Below, piece by piece: positions 36,953 through 48,300 of a stretch of 64,000 bases of DNA. The notes under the pieces are model-generated. The model saw only the letters and a list, made by a program, of their open reading frames with translations, did no database searches and was not told the DNA's origin. A program made the translations under genes and the position numbers. Position 1 is the stretch's first letter, and the number at the start of each line of letters is the position of its first letter. Origin of the DNA: Oscheius sp. JU75 (Eukaryota > Nematoda > Chromadorea > Rhabditida > Rhabditidae); contig JASJZC010000006.1 in assembly GCA_037178855.1 (NCBI GenBank), positions 6,944,001 through 7,008,000 of the forward strand, given 5' to 3'.

Positions 36953-38160
36953 TTACTTGTATTTGTAGAAGCCTTCGCCGGATTTGCGGCCGAATTTGCC
37001 ATCCTTGACCAGCTCATTCAGCTTCTCGCTCGGACGGAACAGCGGCTCGTCTGGGTAGTTCTTGGACCAGCCTGAAGCGTTTAGTTAGATTGTACGACGT
37101 TTCGGCTTCGCGATGCGTACCAACTCAAATAGCATACAAACTGTGTATCAAACCTGGAGGTACAAGTACGAGTTGTTGTGCACTTTGAATTAAAAATTGC
37201 GGATTGCGCGAAACATGTAAAAAAAAAAAGAAAACGTACCGTCCATGATAAATTTGGAAGTGTCGAGGCCGACGTAGTCGGACAGTTCAAACGGACCCAT
37301 CGGATACCCGGCCCCCAATTTCATGGCCGTGTCGATATCTTCTGCTGTGGCATCACCACGCTCGATCATTCGAATGGCTTCGAACAGGTAGGGAACCAGT
37401 AGTCGGTTGACGATAAAGCCGGGAGTATCCTAAACATTCCTGTTTGTTTTGACAGAGAAAATCACTAAACTTGCACTTGACTGTTGTTTTGCCAATAGCC
37501 TTTCCGTACTCTAGCAGCGAATTAAAAGTCTCGTCAGAGGTGTGTTCAAAACGAACAACTTCCAGCAGTTTCATCATCGGGACCGGGTTGAAAAAGTGCA
37601 GGCCGCCAAACTGATTCTTCCGGGCCAAATCTCCTCCAATGTCCGAAAGACACAGCGATGATGTGTTGGTTGTAAGAATTGCAGATCTACAAAGTTTAAT
37701 TGAACTATCAAAATGATTCCTACTTTTTGGCAGCCTTTTCAACGTCAGCGAACAGCTTCTTCTTTATTTCAATGTTCTCCACGATGGCCTCGATGACCAG
37801 ATCAGCATCTTTTACGGCATCCGTGACGGAAGTAGATGTCTTGAGATGAGACAGAGTCGAGTTGACAAAGCTGTCGGCAGCTTTGGCATCTTCTGCGAAT
37901 TTCTTCTTGGCAACACGCCTGAGCGATGTGTCAATGTTCTTCTTGGCCTTGTCGAGGGCGGCGTCGGAAGTATCCACAAGTGTCACGTTAATTTTCGCAT
38001 TGGCGGTAACTTGAGCAATACCACTGCCCATCAATCCTAGATTTTAGCAGTACAAAACGAGAGAAAGTGGCCAACCTGCGCCAATAATCGTTACGTTGTT
38101 AACCTTGGCCATAGCGGCAACCGTTGAAGAGAACTGACGGACGGCAGTACTGGAGAGCAT
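36953..38160 (-). CDS. HADH: Mitochondrial 3-hydroxyacyl-CoA dehydrogenase
   Basis: Five exons (38076-38160, 37724-38036, about 37470-37686, 37240-37429, 36953-37071) encode the short-chain L-3-hydroxyacyl-CoA dehydrogenase of beta-oxidation, about 312 residues. The first ~20 residues form a presequence. The NAD-binding loop is [16 protein letters not shown]. The catalytic histidine and glutamate are in [20 protein letters not shown]. The second domain has [40 protein letters not shown] and the terminal [14 protein letters not shown]. One junction is odd: between VKCK and DTPGF no GT-AG pair keeps both the frame and the four conserved residues (see findings). An acceptor (TTTCAG) lies 4 nt before the ATG. 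The gene is divergent from DLST. Confidence 0.94.
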
Positions 38161-38733
38161 TTCTCTGAAATATATAAGAGGCGATAAATATAAAAGAGGA
38201 GAGAAGCAGAGAAAAGAAGGAAGATGCTGGAATTTCACGGTCTGGCGGCAGAGATAAAGTGGAACAGAGCGCGAAGGTCGCAATGGGAACAAAGTACGTG
38301 AATGGGGGTTGCAAATTTTGAGTTAGAGACACGATGAGAAGAGGACGAGGGGAAGGAAAAAAGTAATGATCGCAAGGCTTTACTTTCTATGAGAATCATC
38401 TCAAGGTTACTACAAAAACTACATTTTGGGCAATGGCAGGATGACTTTTCAATCGCGGATCTTTAGATCGAGGAAAATTGATTGATAAGAATTTTGACGA
38501 TGAAACAGATGAAATGGAAGATCAAAAAGAAAGAACATTAAAATATTTAAAAAAAAATCCCGCGCTGCTATTGTACCGTACACGCCTTACTATAACCAAT
38601 AGTGGCGGGACCCCAATCAGAGTCCAGTCCTTTAGTGCTGCTCAAAATATCTTTTTTTTCTTTGTCAAAACATCGAAATTTCGTTGCTTTCTCTTTGTTC
38701 GTCAAGAAACGCACACTTAGAACCTCGAGCCAA
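38161..38733. promoter_or_regulatory. Divergent promoter region of HADH and DLST
   Basis: The two start codons are 573 bp apart and point away from each other. Around 38585-38615 lie a CCAAT box (AACCAATAG) followed by TGGCGGGA, an E2F-like core; either could serve both directions. No TATA box is evident. A shared promoter for two mitochondrial enzymes is an inference from arrangement. Confidence 0.45.
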
Positions 38734-40418
38734 ATGAGCAGTACCCGGACCATCTTCTTGAGAAGATGCGCCTTGTTCTCTTTGAAAAGAGTAAGCAACA
38801 TCCTCCCCTCTAAACGGCTGTGTTTTCAGCCTATTTCTCTAGGATCAGTGTCGAGAGCCTTGTTTGTCACGAGCGAGACATCTATATCGCCCACCGCTGT
38901 CTCTATTCAACTTCCAACTCGGCAACTTCATCTGACCAAGATTATCAGTACGATTTTTGCTCCTCCACTAACACTTGCTGGGTTCAGAAAACGATGCTAT
39001 CGTAGTTGAAGGACCGTCATTTGCCGAATCCATTTCCGAAGGAGACATTCGCTGGATCAAGAGTGAGCCTTTTTGCCCTCGCTTTTCCAACAAAAATGTT
39101 TAGAAGTCGGTGATTTTGTAAGTGAAGACGATTTGGTCGCCGAAATAGAAACCGACAAGACGTCCGTCGAATGTCCGGCTCCGCAATCAGGTACAATTGT
39201 CGAGCTGCTTGTTGATGATGGCGCTAAAGTCACTGCCAAGCAGAAACTATACAAACTAAAGCCGGGATCTGACCGTGGCGACAAAACTTCCGTGAGAAAC
39301 TTATTTGTTTATCATACGATAATTTAGTCATCAAAGAAGGTTGACGAGGAGGCGAAGCCGATTAAAAAGTCTCCTCAGAAAAGTACAGAATCGGCTCCTG
39401 CTCAACCCAAGTGGACTAAAGATGGTATTCCTAAGAAGACGCCGCCTGTGCCTCCGCCGTCTTCCAAGCCCATTTCATCCACTCCCGTCAACACCGTGGC
39501 TCTTCAGCGACTCGTGGTTCCGCAGGGAGTGTCTCCCGAACATGCAATCAGCGGAGCTCGGAGTGAGGTACGGTTTATTTCAATCATTTGTTGCTACATA
39601 TTTCTCAGGTCCGCATAAAGATGAACCGAATGCGTCAGAAAATCTCGCAGCGCCTGAAGGATGCTCAGAATACCTACGCCATGCTGACCACCTTCAATGA
39701 GATCGACATGAGGTTTGTCACTAAAGTGAGTTCTCTTAATAAAATCCTTTTCCAGCAACGTGGTCGAAATGCGTGGAAAGTACCTGAAAGACTTCCAGAA
39801 AAGGCACGGCATCAAACTCGGTCTGATGTCGCCGTTCGTCCGGGCTACAGCCTATGCTCTCAGCGAAATTCCCGTCGTGAATGCCGTGATTGACGAGTCC
39901 GAGATTGTTTATCGTCATTTTGTCGACATTTCTGTCGCCGTTGCCACACCGAAAGGACTCGTTGTACCCGTTCTTCGCAATGTTGAATCCATGAACTACG
40001 CTCAAATTGAGCAGGAAATGGCCAGTATTGGAGAAAAGGTCAGCTTTTGTGAGTTTCTTAGACATTTTGTGCAGGCCCGTGACGGCAAACTGTCCATCGA
40101 AGACATGGAAGGCGGCACTTTCACCATTTCCAATGGCGGCGTCTTCGGGTCCATGTTCGGAACCCCGATTATCAATCCGCCCCAGAGTGCCATTCTGGGC
40201 ATGCATGGAATCTTTGATCGTCCTGTTGCTGTCAACGGAAAGGTTGCTACATCTTTTGAAGGAAGTTATTGGAATGTTTTCAGGTTGAAATCCGCCCCAT
40301 TATGACCGTGGCCCTGACCTATGATCATCGCCTAATCGACGGAAGAGAGGCTGTCACTTTCCTGAAAAAGATCAAAACCTCCGTCGAAGATCCCCGCACC
40401 ATTTTGATGAATCTGTGA
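38734..40418 (+). CDS. DLST: Dihydrolipoamide succinyltransferase (E2 of 2-oxoglutarate dehydrogenase)
   Basis: Nine exons (38734-38790, 38830-38947, 38988-39062, 39104-39291, 39328-39567, 39609-39712, 39756-40038, 40075-40242, 40284-40418) encode 455 residues, against 453 in human DLST. The presequence is Arg/Ser-rich. One lipoyl domain carries the lipoylated lysine in [18 protein letters not shown] Lys/Pro/Ser linker follows without a peripheral-subunit binding domain, as in animal DLST but unlike DLAT. The catalytic core includes [20 protein letters not shown], the [20 protein letters not shown] block and the active-site [14 protein letters not shown]. The enzyme transfers succinyl groups to CoA in the mitochondrial matrix. 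Introns are 36-41 nt in most places. Confidence 0.96.
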
Positions 40419-40756
40419 GCTCTTTTTTTATTATTAGTAGTGAAATGTCGGTATAAATGTTTTTTTTTGAAGAGTAGACTTATTTTGACGAGAAAAATTT
40501 ATCTTGCATTGCCACTACTCCAAAATCTCAATGTGGCGGGAAATTAAAGCCTTCCGGATAGTTTTTCTCTTCATTTCATCCAATAATACAACTTATGAGT
40601 GACGTTTATGGTATAGAGTCTGTATCGGACAAACAAGGACTAGAGACGAAGGAAAGTAAAGGCAGTGGTGAGCAATTTGCACAAGGCACGGAAGAAATCA
40701 GACATTTTGTAAAGCTCTGGGAATTAGAAACACAAAACCCTATAATAAAAGGAAAA

Positions 40757-43700
40757 TTAGCAAGGAGGCTGTTGAGGGCAAGGATTCGGTCCTCGGCATT
40801 GTTGGGACTCTTCTGCTGGTCCGAGACAGTGACAACCAATCTCTCCAACGCACTGTCGACTACGAGACTGGACTCCGACCTCGCAAGAGAGCTGAGTCGT
40901 GCAGTCACTCCAGGCACACCATTGAGTCCACGTGCACTGGGGAGAACAGGACTGCGTATTACATTCTCTCTCCTCTCGGTCATTGCCGTCACAGTGACAA
41001 GTCTCATCGGCTCCGACTGAAAGTAATGGTGACGCTTTATCAAAATAAATCTACCTCCATCACGCATACAGGTTCTGGTTCTCAGACTCTGTCCTCCACC
41101 ACATTCCTTGTCACACATGGACCAATGACACCATTCGGACCAACGACAGCAGTTAGTTCCCTCGCAGATGGTTGTCTCCTATAATGAGATTATTCTCAGG
41201 AGTTCTCCAGTTCCAATATTATACGCTCGCACCTCATATCGCATAACTTCAAATAATATTTTTCAAAACATATTTTGCTTGGTAATGTATCACAATGTTG
41301 TAGAGGAGATAACGCATTTTTTCAGGACATTACTGGGTTTAAAATATCATTATCCAAACTCTCAATAATGGAGAAGCGTCCTAAAGCCAAAGACTCACCA
41401 CACTCGCTCCTTGACAGTCTCTACTCTCTCTTCCATCCGATCCGAGACAGGCACGTGTCCTTGTACGCTGTCCGGGTCCACACTTCGAGGAACAGCCGGA
41501 CCATTCACACCATTCGGTCCAGGTGGCACAAGGGGGTCCATAGCAGAACTGAGTTTCTTCCGATGGTCCGGCACAGTCTGTTCCGAATTGACAGACACGG
41601 GTTCTCTTCTTCATTCCGTCTCCACAGCTGGCACTACACTGCCCCCAATCGGACCAGTCTGCCCAGCTGGAGCAGGGAGCCGCTTCACAGTGACGTTCTT
41701 CAGTTCTGGGGCCTTGACAGACATCTCCGTGAAGGCCTCCCAGACAGGAGCGTTGACGAACAGAAATTCCAGGTCCACAACTGGCCGAGCACTGACTCCA
41801 ATCCTCCCATTGACTCCATTCTGGACACGGTCCAGCATCACAAGCAGCACTCTCAAAGTCGGATCCTTCACATCTATTCGTTCCCAGATAGCAGAATCGG
41901 GTTCGGGTCTTGACTCCTTGTCCACAGGATCCACTGCATGTGGACCACTCGCACCATTCGGACCAGGTCTGACACGGTCCCATGTTGCAGCTGGCCTGCT
42001 CAAATTCGGGTCCCTGACAGTTGTTGGTCGCGCATTCACGACGTCTCTGCTTGATTCCGTCTCCACAGGTACAACTGCATTCACTAAAGTCACTCCACTC
42101 ATGCCATTGGCCGGGAACGATCGGAGGAACCTCACAACCCTGACCATTGCAGGCAGGCGGAGGTGGGGGAGCTGGACGATAGCCGGACTGAGATCTTTGC
42201 TGTGGTGCTGGCACGTAGGTCGGAGGAACGGGCTGCTGTAAATTGATTGTCTTAGATCTAATACACGAGTTTATCAGTGGTTCTGTCGGAAACTTCGAAT
42301 AAAGTTGTCAGTCAAAAGACAGACTAATGACAGGCATTACAAGTTTGGACAGATGAACGTGACAGGATGAAGACTTACTACGGAAGCGACTATTTGACAA
42401 GTGCAAAGCTGAGCAAGATATAAAATAGACGTTACCTGCTGGATTTGAGCAGTCTGACTTTGAGGTGGCTGCCCATGTGTTAGAGTTTGCTGCTGGAAGC
42501 CGTGAGTCTGTTGAGGAGCACAGACCATTCCTTGAGGAGTTGCTACACAGGGATCAGCCTGTTGAACTGCCGGATGACGTTGGTTCTCGCGGTAGTGGGC
42601 CATTCTCTCCTGATAGGCTTGAGCATGAGCGTCGAGGGGAGACTGTTGACCTTGCTGTTGCTGTTGTTGTTGTAGTTGCTGTTGTAGTTGCTGTTGTTGT
42701 TGCTGTTGTAGTTGCTGTTGCTGTTGCTGTTGTTGTTGTAGTTGCTGTTGCTGCAGAAGACGAGGGTCTTGGCGAGGGTCGAGCTGCTGTTGCTGCTGTT
42801 GCTGGTAACGAGGATCCTGGCGAGGATCAGGTCTCTGCTGCTGCTGCTGCTGTTGGAGTCGAGGGTCCTGTCGTGGGTCGACCTGTCCCTGCTGACCAGC
42901 ATGAGCATAGCGAGGATCCTGACGAGGGTCTTGCCTCTGACGTGGATCCGGATAGGGAGTTTGGATAACAGGGGCTAGGACATAAGGCTGGGGAGCTGGA
43001 GGAGCCGGGACTCTTTGGGCAAATTGACGTGCCGGACATCCACGACGCTGAATCTTTCGACCGTAGACACATGGCTGGGAGCGGACTTCGAATCCTGAAT
43101 CTCTTGTTTGAATCCTCTATTCATTCAACTTACCTCCGTTGGTGCACGGCGCCCAGTCTGTCCAGTCTCCTGGCTGAAGAGGAACCTCACCCATTTCTAA
43201 ACTTCCACTCTGTTATGATCTCAAATGGAACCCACGTCTCTTTTTCCTATCAGCTTTGTCCGTTGAAGAGGCGAGTCCGTCTTCTTCAAGAGGTGGGAAA
43301 GCATCAAAATGACGGCAGTTTGTAACGATCTCCAACATCCGAACCAGATCTTTCTTGTTGTCGGCCTTCTGTTCGACCAGCTCCATTCTTTCACTGATGG
43401 AATTCTGCTCGAAGAGGTAGCAGTAATGATGTTTCGTCTCATTGTGGAGATAGTAGTAGACAACTGAAAGGGGAAAGTGTAACCTTTCTGTCCTTATTAG
43501 GCATATCCAGCCCAAGGCTTGTCTCGACGCGCGTTACACATCTCTCTCCCCCGGTGTGGCGCAATCGAGACTTTTCAGCCCCGCTGTCAAGTTTGCGCTG
43601 TGAAGGGTAAGCATATGCCTCTCGGGGTCGGAAAGAACAGCAGTGTCAAAACTGACAAGAAAAGAAAAAGAGTACTTACCTGCTGAGCACGTAGGGTACA

Positions 43701-44374
43701 TGTCCACACAGCGCTTCTGGCACTCGTAAGCTGTCGCCTGGAAATGGGCATGGATCGACGAGAGAAGCAAAACAACTGTTTGATCTTTCGAATCGCGTAG
43801 ATTAGTTGTAATAAGGCGACATTCTGACGGTCTTATAACGTGTTTCAGTAAGATTCTTAGAGCCTTTTCTGAATGTCTAGCTTCAATTTTCCCACTAAGC
43901 TTTCCTCGCATAAAATAGTTGGTAAGAGCAATTAGTAAATGTCTAGATTTTTACATTCTAATGAAACGTGAAGCTAGGCCTTCTTTTGAAAGAAGAAAGA
44001 TGTCCGGAAAGTCGTACCCATCATCTATAAGTACGTCTTAATTTGGAGAGGATGCCAAACTTCGAACGCCACTTTTTCTCAAAAGATGTTGAGGTCGGGT
44101 GGCTTTAGATTGCAGACTACAAGAAGAAACGCGTTCTTCCTAACAAACCTGGAGCATCATGAGAGGATCGGCTCCTTCGAGGGCAGTGTTGTTGTGCATT
44201 CGGGCACATAGTTCGTCAATCTTGTGCTCTTTCTTGCCGCGCGAAACGGAAATCCGAGCTGAAACGTGGACTTACTCAACCGTACGAGAGGAAAAAACGA
44301 GGAGAATATAGTTGTAGCTTACCGGCTTCTGTGACCGCTACGAGCAGTAGGAAAAGGACTACAGTAGTCCTCAT
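40757..44374 (-). CDS. Secreted thrombospondin type-1 repeat protein with Gln-rich spacer
   Basis: Nine exons (44323-44374, 44149-44258, 43680-43737, 43236-43463, 43134-43196, 42436-43094, 41399-42235, 41055-41178, 40757-41016) give 796 residues. It begins with a signal peptide (MRTTVVLFLLLVAVTEAG). A Cys-containing N-terminal region follows, then a degenerate TSP-like motif (DWTDWAPCTNGG). Next is a ~170-residue spacer of RQDPR repeats and long glutamine runs coded by mixed CAA/CAG. Seven TSP1 repeats end the protein; each has the WxxW start (WHEWSDF, WSEWCEW, WSQWEDW, WADWSDW, WTEWCEW, WSEWCHW, WTQWCAW) and most the CSxxCGxG core. It is an extracellular adhesion or matrix protein; the ligand is unknown. 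No membrane segment was seen. Convergent with DLST, 338 bp apart. Confidence 0.88.
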
Positions 44375-45694
44375 GCTGTCTCCTCCTCGGGACTTTTAGC
44401 TGCTTCCGCACTCTTGTCGAGAGTGGCAGGGGCGGGGCGACGACACGACAAGACGGAGGAGAGCGCACGCGGAAATTTTTTGAGCTTTGAAATTCGAGAA
44501 CCAACAGATGTTTGATATGAAAAAAGCATGAGAGCAGCTTTTTTGGGAGAGGAAGTGTGTTTGAGATTTTGGTTTGACACACAATGCCTTTGGAGAGAAT
44601 AGGAATGGAGAAACAAGGATCGAGTGAAAGTAGTTGCCACCATCGAGGAGAAGAGGGCCGACGGCTATCTGTCACTGCGGATCCAGTCACTTTATTTATT
44701 GTCCAATTAGTGTTGCCACCGCTTGAGGGAGAACACCGCGGGGAGTCTCTTTGGTCAGAAAAGAAAGTTGATGGAACTACTTACAGTTTGCTCATCAATT
44801 ATCATATTTGTTGCATCGACTAGAGCTTCGGGAGTACTCGAGCTAGATTATTCGTATGTTGCTTGTTTTCCGGCTTTCCAGTTCCATAATTGACACAACA
44901 AAGCTCTTGTATATCTGTTTGTAACATTGCCAAGACGATATAATCTTTGCAAAACCCTTTCTCGGTAAAAAAAAAAAAAGAACCACAACGATTTCAAGCC
45001 ACAAGTAAAGACGAAAAACAAATAAACTCATGGGTGGCTTAGTCCAGATCGTTGACAACTGTTTACAGTTCAATTTGATATGTTTGATATCGAATATTGA
45101 ACAGTTTCTGTTGCTGTTATGGTTACCGTTTTCTACCCTGACCTGTCTGTACATGCAGCAATCGTCTTCCATTTTTCGTTCCGATTGCATAAGTTGGCAT
45201 GTTGCGTCGTTTGCTGTAACACACGGAGAGCACATAGAGAGACAACCACCGATATATATCCGGAGACATGATTGTAACATTAGCGGAAGCTCTGCGTGAT
45301 ATATTACGACTGAGGTGTGCTGACCACATGATCGCCCATTCTGGCTCCAGACTTCTGACTCATCTTCTCCATCTCCCAGTCATTTGCAACGAGGACAAAG
45401 GGCACATGAGCCGGGAGGAGTCGAGACGGAAATATTATATGCGTCATGTGGCAGGCTCCGTGACTGAAAAGTCCGAAACTGACAGCACTGATTCATAAGA
45501 ACAGATCCATCATTGCGACGGCAGAGCTCCGATCTAAACAGCAGTCGATCGGTCTCTTTGCAGAAAAACGGAGATAGGTAAAACGATAGCGAAAGCACAT
45601 CTGGGACCAAACGAGAGAATGGGCATTTAATCGAGAGTGGGTACCCAAATATAAATTTGAACCTGAAACTCGTCTATGAACTTTGGCAACACTC

Positions 45695-45726
45695 TTATAC
45701 TACATCACAACGGTGTCCGTCCGTGC
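45695..45726 (+). repeat. Direct 32-nt repeat, copy 1
   Basis: The 32 nt starting TTATACTACATCACAACGG are identical at 49196-49227. In both places AGAAGTCCTA follows within about 105 nt (directly in copy 2), so a longer element may have been interrupted in one copy. Confidence 0.75.
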
Positions 45727-45959
45727 GTTACCACGAAACAAAAGCTGGCGAGTCATGGTATGACAAGAGTTTAGTTAACAAGTCAGCTCTGACGGAACTT
45801 CTCTCTCTCACTCTGTGTATGTGTATGTCAGAAGTCCTAATTGGCAGTTTGTCACAGATAATTTGTGACAGCAATTACTCTTTGCAAGACAAGTTAGTTT
45901 GAAAGATGCGTCTATGGGAGAACGTTGCTTCTGCCACGGTAGCCCGACTGGAACAGCAT

Positions 45960-45989
45960 CTACCTGCCACGAGCCCCAACGGGGCATCA
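45960..45989 (+). repeat. Dispersed 30-nt repeat, copy 2
   Basis: It matches 2264-2293 at 27 of 30 positions, including the block CCCCAACGGGGCATCA. A nearby ACAAGTTAGG...CTACCGCCCT segment (46000-46020) also has an inverted partial match near 1726-1742. Confidence 0.5.
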
Positions 45990-46182
45990 TTTTTTATCAC
46001 AAGTTAGGCTACCGCCCTGAACGCTCCAATAGTGTGGTACAGTTACTCAAACTTCTTCAATGTGAGGAAGTGGTTGTGAAAACAGCTTTGCAAGCATTTT
46101 ATCGAAGTTTGGACAGCAGAAACGTGTTCAGCAACCTCGAAAACGTTGGGAACATTCAAGAAAGATAGTTAACAACAAATAA

Positions 46183-46258
46183 GTGGCCGAGTGGTTATGA
46201 TCGTTGCTTTGCAATCGTATGCCGAGGGTTCTTGGTTCGTACCCCGCCGGGACAGCGT
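46183..46258 (+). repeat. tRNA-like block, probable SINE head or tRNA pseudogene
   Basis: GTGGCCGAGTGGTTA is an RNA polymerase III A box, as in Leu/Ser-type tRNAs, and GGTTCGTACCC, about 45 nt later, is a B box with one mismatch. The middle (GTTGCTTTGCAATCG) resembles an anticodon arm but pairs only with a bulge. The two ends do not form an acceptor stem, and no CCA-compatible end is seen. It is therefore more likely the head of a tRNA-derived SINE, or a pseudogene, than a working tRNA. Confidence 0.55.
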
Positions 46259-47454
46259 CACTAGTTGCGGTCTTTCAGCTCTTACAGCTATCTCTAGATA
46301 GTTTCTTGATAGGTAGAAGAAGTAGTATAGTCTATTTCCAACCTCCAGCGGCACTTACGAACACGGCGTTTTCACGGCGTTTTACGCGCGTCGCCACTTT
46401 TTCAAACTGGGCGCAAACGCCGCTCGTTTTCTTAAGTACAGTATCCTACAAAAATCCTGGATCAAATCGGTTTTGGCACAGAATACCATACCTAGATTAA
46501 TCTAAAAAGCGCGCGCTTGCGCGGATTTTCCATTTCGAGCTCCAGTTTCTTACTTTTTACTTTATTTTTGAAGAATTCTGTGCAGAAATCAGATCATTAG
46601 AAAAACCTAGAGCTAATAACAAGTTTAAAAACCGTTTTTCTCAACAGCGTCTCCACCTGTCACTCGTTAGTTTCAGTTGACGCTCCCATCACGCCTTATA
46701 AAAGGCGAAGGCGTCAGTTTGTGGATGGAGATAGCTTCCAAATTTATCACGCCTCCTGTCAGACAGAACTATTCACATCTAGCCTAAAATTGTGAAAAAA
46801 GAAAAAGAATAATAGGTGGGAAAGTATGTGGCTGACGAAATAAAAGAGATCTAATTTTGAATTCCCGCTCTCGAAATAAGAAATTGGCGCGAGAAAAAGT
46901 GGCGACGCTTTTTGCATGGGCGTAAAACGCCGTGCGAATTCTTTAAAGGTAGAATGCGAAAGGTCTTGCGGGGAAATTACAGTAACCCGGGCTCAGACTG
47001 TAAAACTTTCGCTACTTTCGAGTGTTTACAGCCATTTTTTCGTTGTTTTAACATTGGCATTGGATTCGGGGCCTAAGAATACCTACTTGACACCCATTTT
47101 GTAGAAAAATCTGCCAGAAAAACGCCTAAAAAAGCGTGGAAGCCGAAAATGGGGTTCTGCTCACATATTTTGGCCATTTTCAACGCCTTTCTCAGATATT
47201 TCCCCTAAATTTGTTGTCAAGTAGGTTTATGCATGTCTAGAATTCGGTACACAGTCAGAATTTGAAAAAAGTATGCGGAAAATGAAGAAAATTCAAAGTT
47301 TTGGAGTTTTTTGTTTGCGCGCAAATACTGTGCCGTCAGCGTTCAAATTCAGGTGCCGCTGGACGTTGGAAATAGAATATAGTTTCAGGCTACTGAACGA
47401 GAAAACTTTCTATGTCGCTACATCTTTCAAACGAGGTAGCGTAATAGTAAAAAA

Positions 47455-48300
47455 AAATAATAAATTTTTGCATTTGAAAAGTGAAAAGACTTAGCTGCCA
47501 ACCCAATACATCCAAATAAGCTTACAGACCTGTCAATTTTCATTCGAGTTCGAACAAAACAAGAGTTCTTGATTGTGAGAATGGACAGAGAGTGTTATGA
47601 CGAGAAACCTTTCTCAAAAACAGTTAGCTAAAAAATGCCGCCCTCTTCTTACCAAGACTAATTCGAGTTCGAACAAAACAGACTCACCTTCATAGCAAAA
47701 GACTCTATTCGCCTGGGTGTACATGAAAACGAGACTGGGGATATGCGCGAGTACAAATTGAAGACAGAGCCTGACTCTGAATCTGGTTGAAGGTTTTGAG
47801 CTGGCAATATGAAGATTCTCAGAAACTTTCTCACAGCTCAGCTCTGCTCGATTGGACCTATCGAGCAACTCGGCTCGAACAGCACGTTTGCTGCTCGTGC
47901 CCAAGTATACTTCTGACCTGATTGGCCCCTATTTTGGCATTCCTATAGCTCCCGTAAACATATACGTGATCACAATCTGTAGGACAATGATACTCTGGAC
48001 TTTCTGGAAGAAAACAACAAGTCAGCGAATACTGCTCGATTAGAGAGGAAGTTTCTGACCACCTTCATATTGCCAGTTCAAAACCTTTGACCAGATTCAG
48101 AGTCAGGCTCTGTCTTCAATTTGTACTCGCGCATATCCCCAGTCTCGTTTCGTTTGCTATGAAGGTGCGTTTGCTATGAAGGTGAGTCTGTTTTGTTCGA
48201 ACTCGAATGAAAATTGACAGGTATGTAAGCTTATTTGGATGTATTGGGTTGGCAGCTAAGTCATTTCACTTTTTCAAATGCAAAAATTTATTGACTTCCA
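47455..48300. repeat. Large imperfect inverted duplication including one mariner end
   Basis: The left arm (about 47455-47830) and right arm (about 48045-48300) are reverse complements in several long blocks. They share the mariner terminus (AGCTGCCAACCCAATA on the left, TTGGGTTGGCAGCT on the right), then CAAATAAGCTTACA, TTCATTCGAGTTCGAACAAAAC, TACAAATTGAAGACAGAGCC and CTGGCAATATGAAG. The arms differ by small gaps, for instance a tandem GCGTTTGCTATGAAGGT in the right arm. Because the left arm ends after some 55 nt of mariner, the duplication came after the insertion. Confidence 0.75.

Noticed and set aside
40595..41020. 141-codon plus-strand frame between DLST and the TSP gene
   Set aside because: It lies antisense to the last TSP exon, whose cysteine and tryptophan pattern is clear.
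41411..42241. 276-codon plus-strand frame
   Set aside because: Antisense to the main TSP1-repeat exon; rich in Ser/Thr only because of the opposite codons.
42465..42968. Plus-strand frame full of Val and Ala
   Set aside because: Antisense reading of the CAA/CAG repeats that encode the glutamine-rich spacer.
46183..46258. Functional tRNA gene (TGC anticodon)
   Set aside because: The anticodon and acceptor stems do not pair, so a tRNA-derived repeat is the better call.
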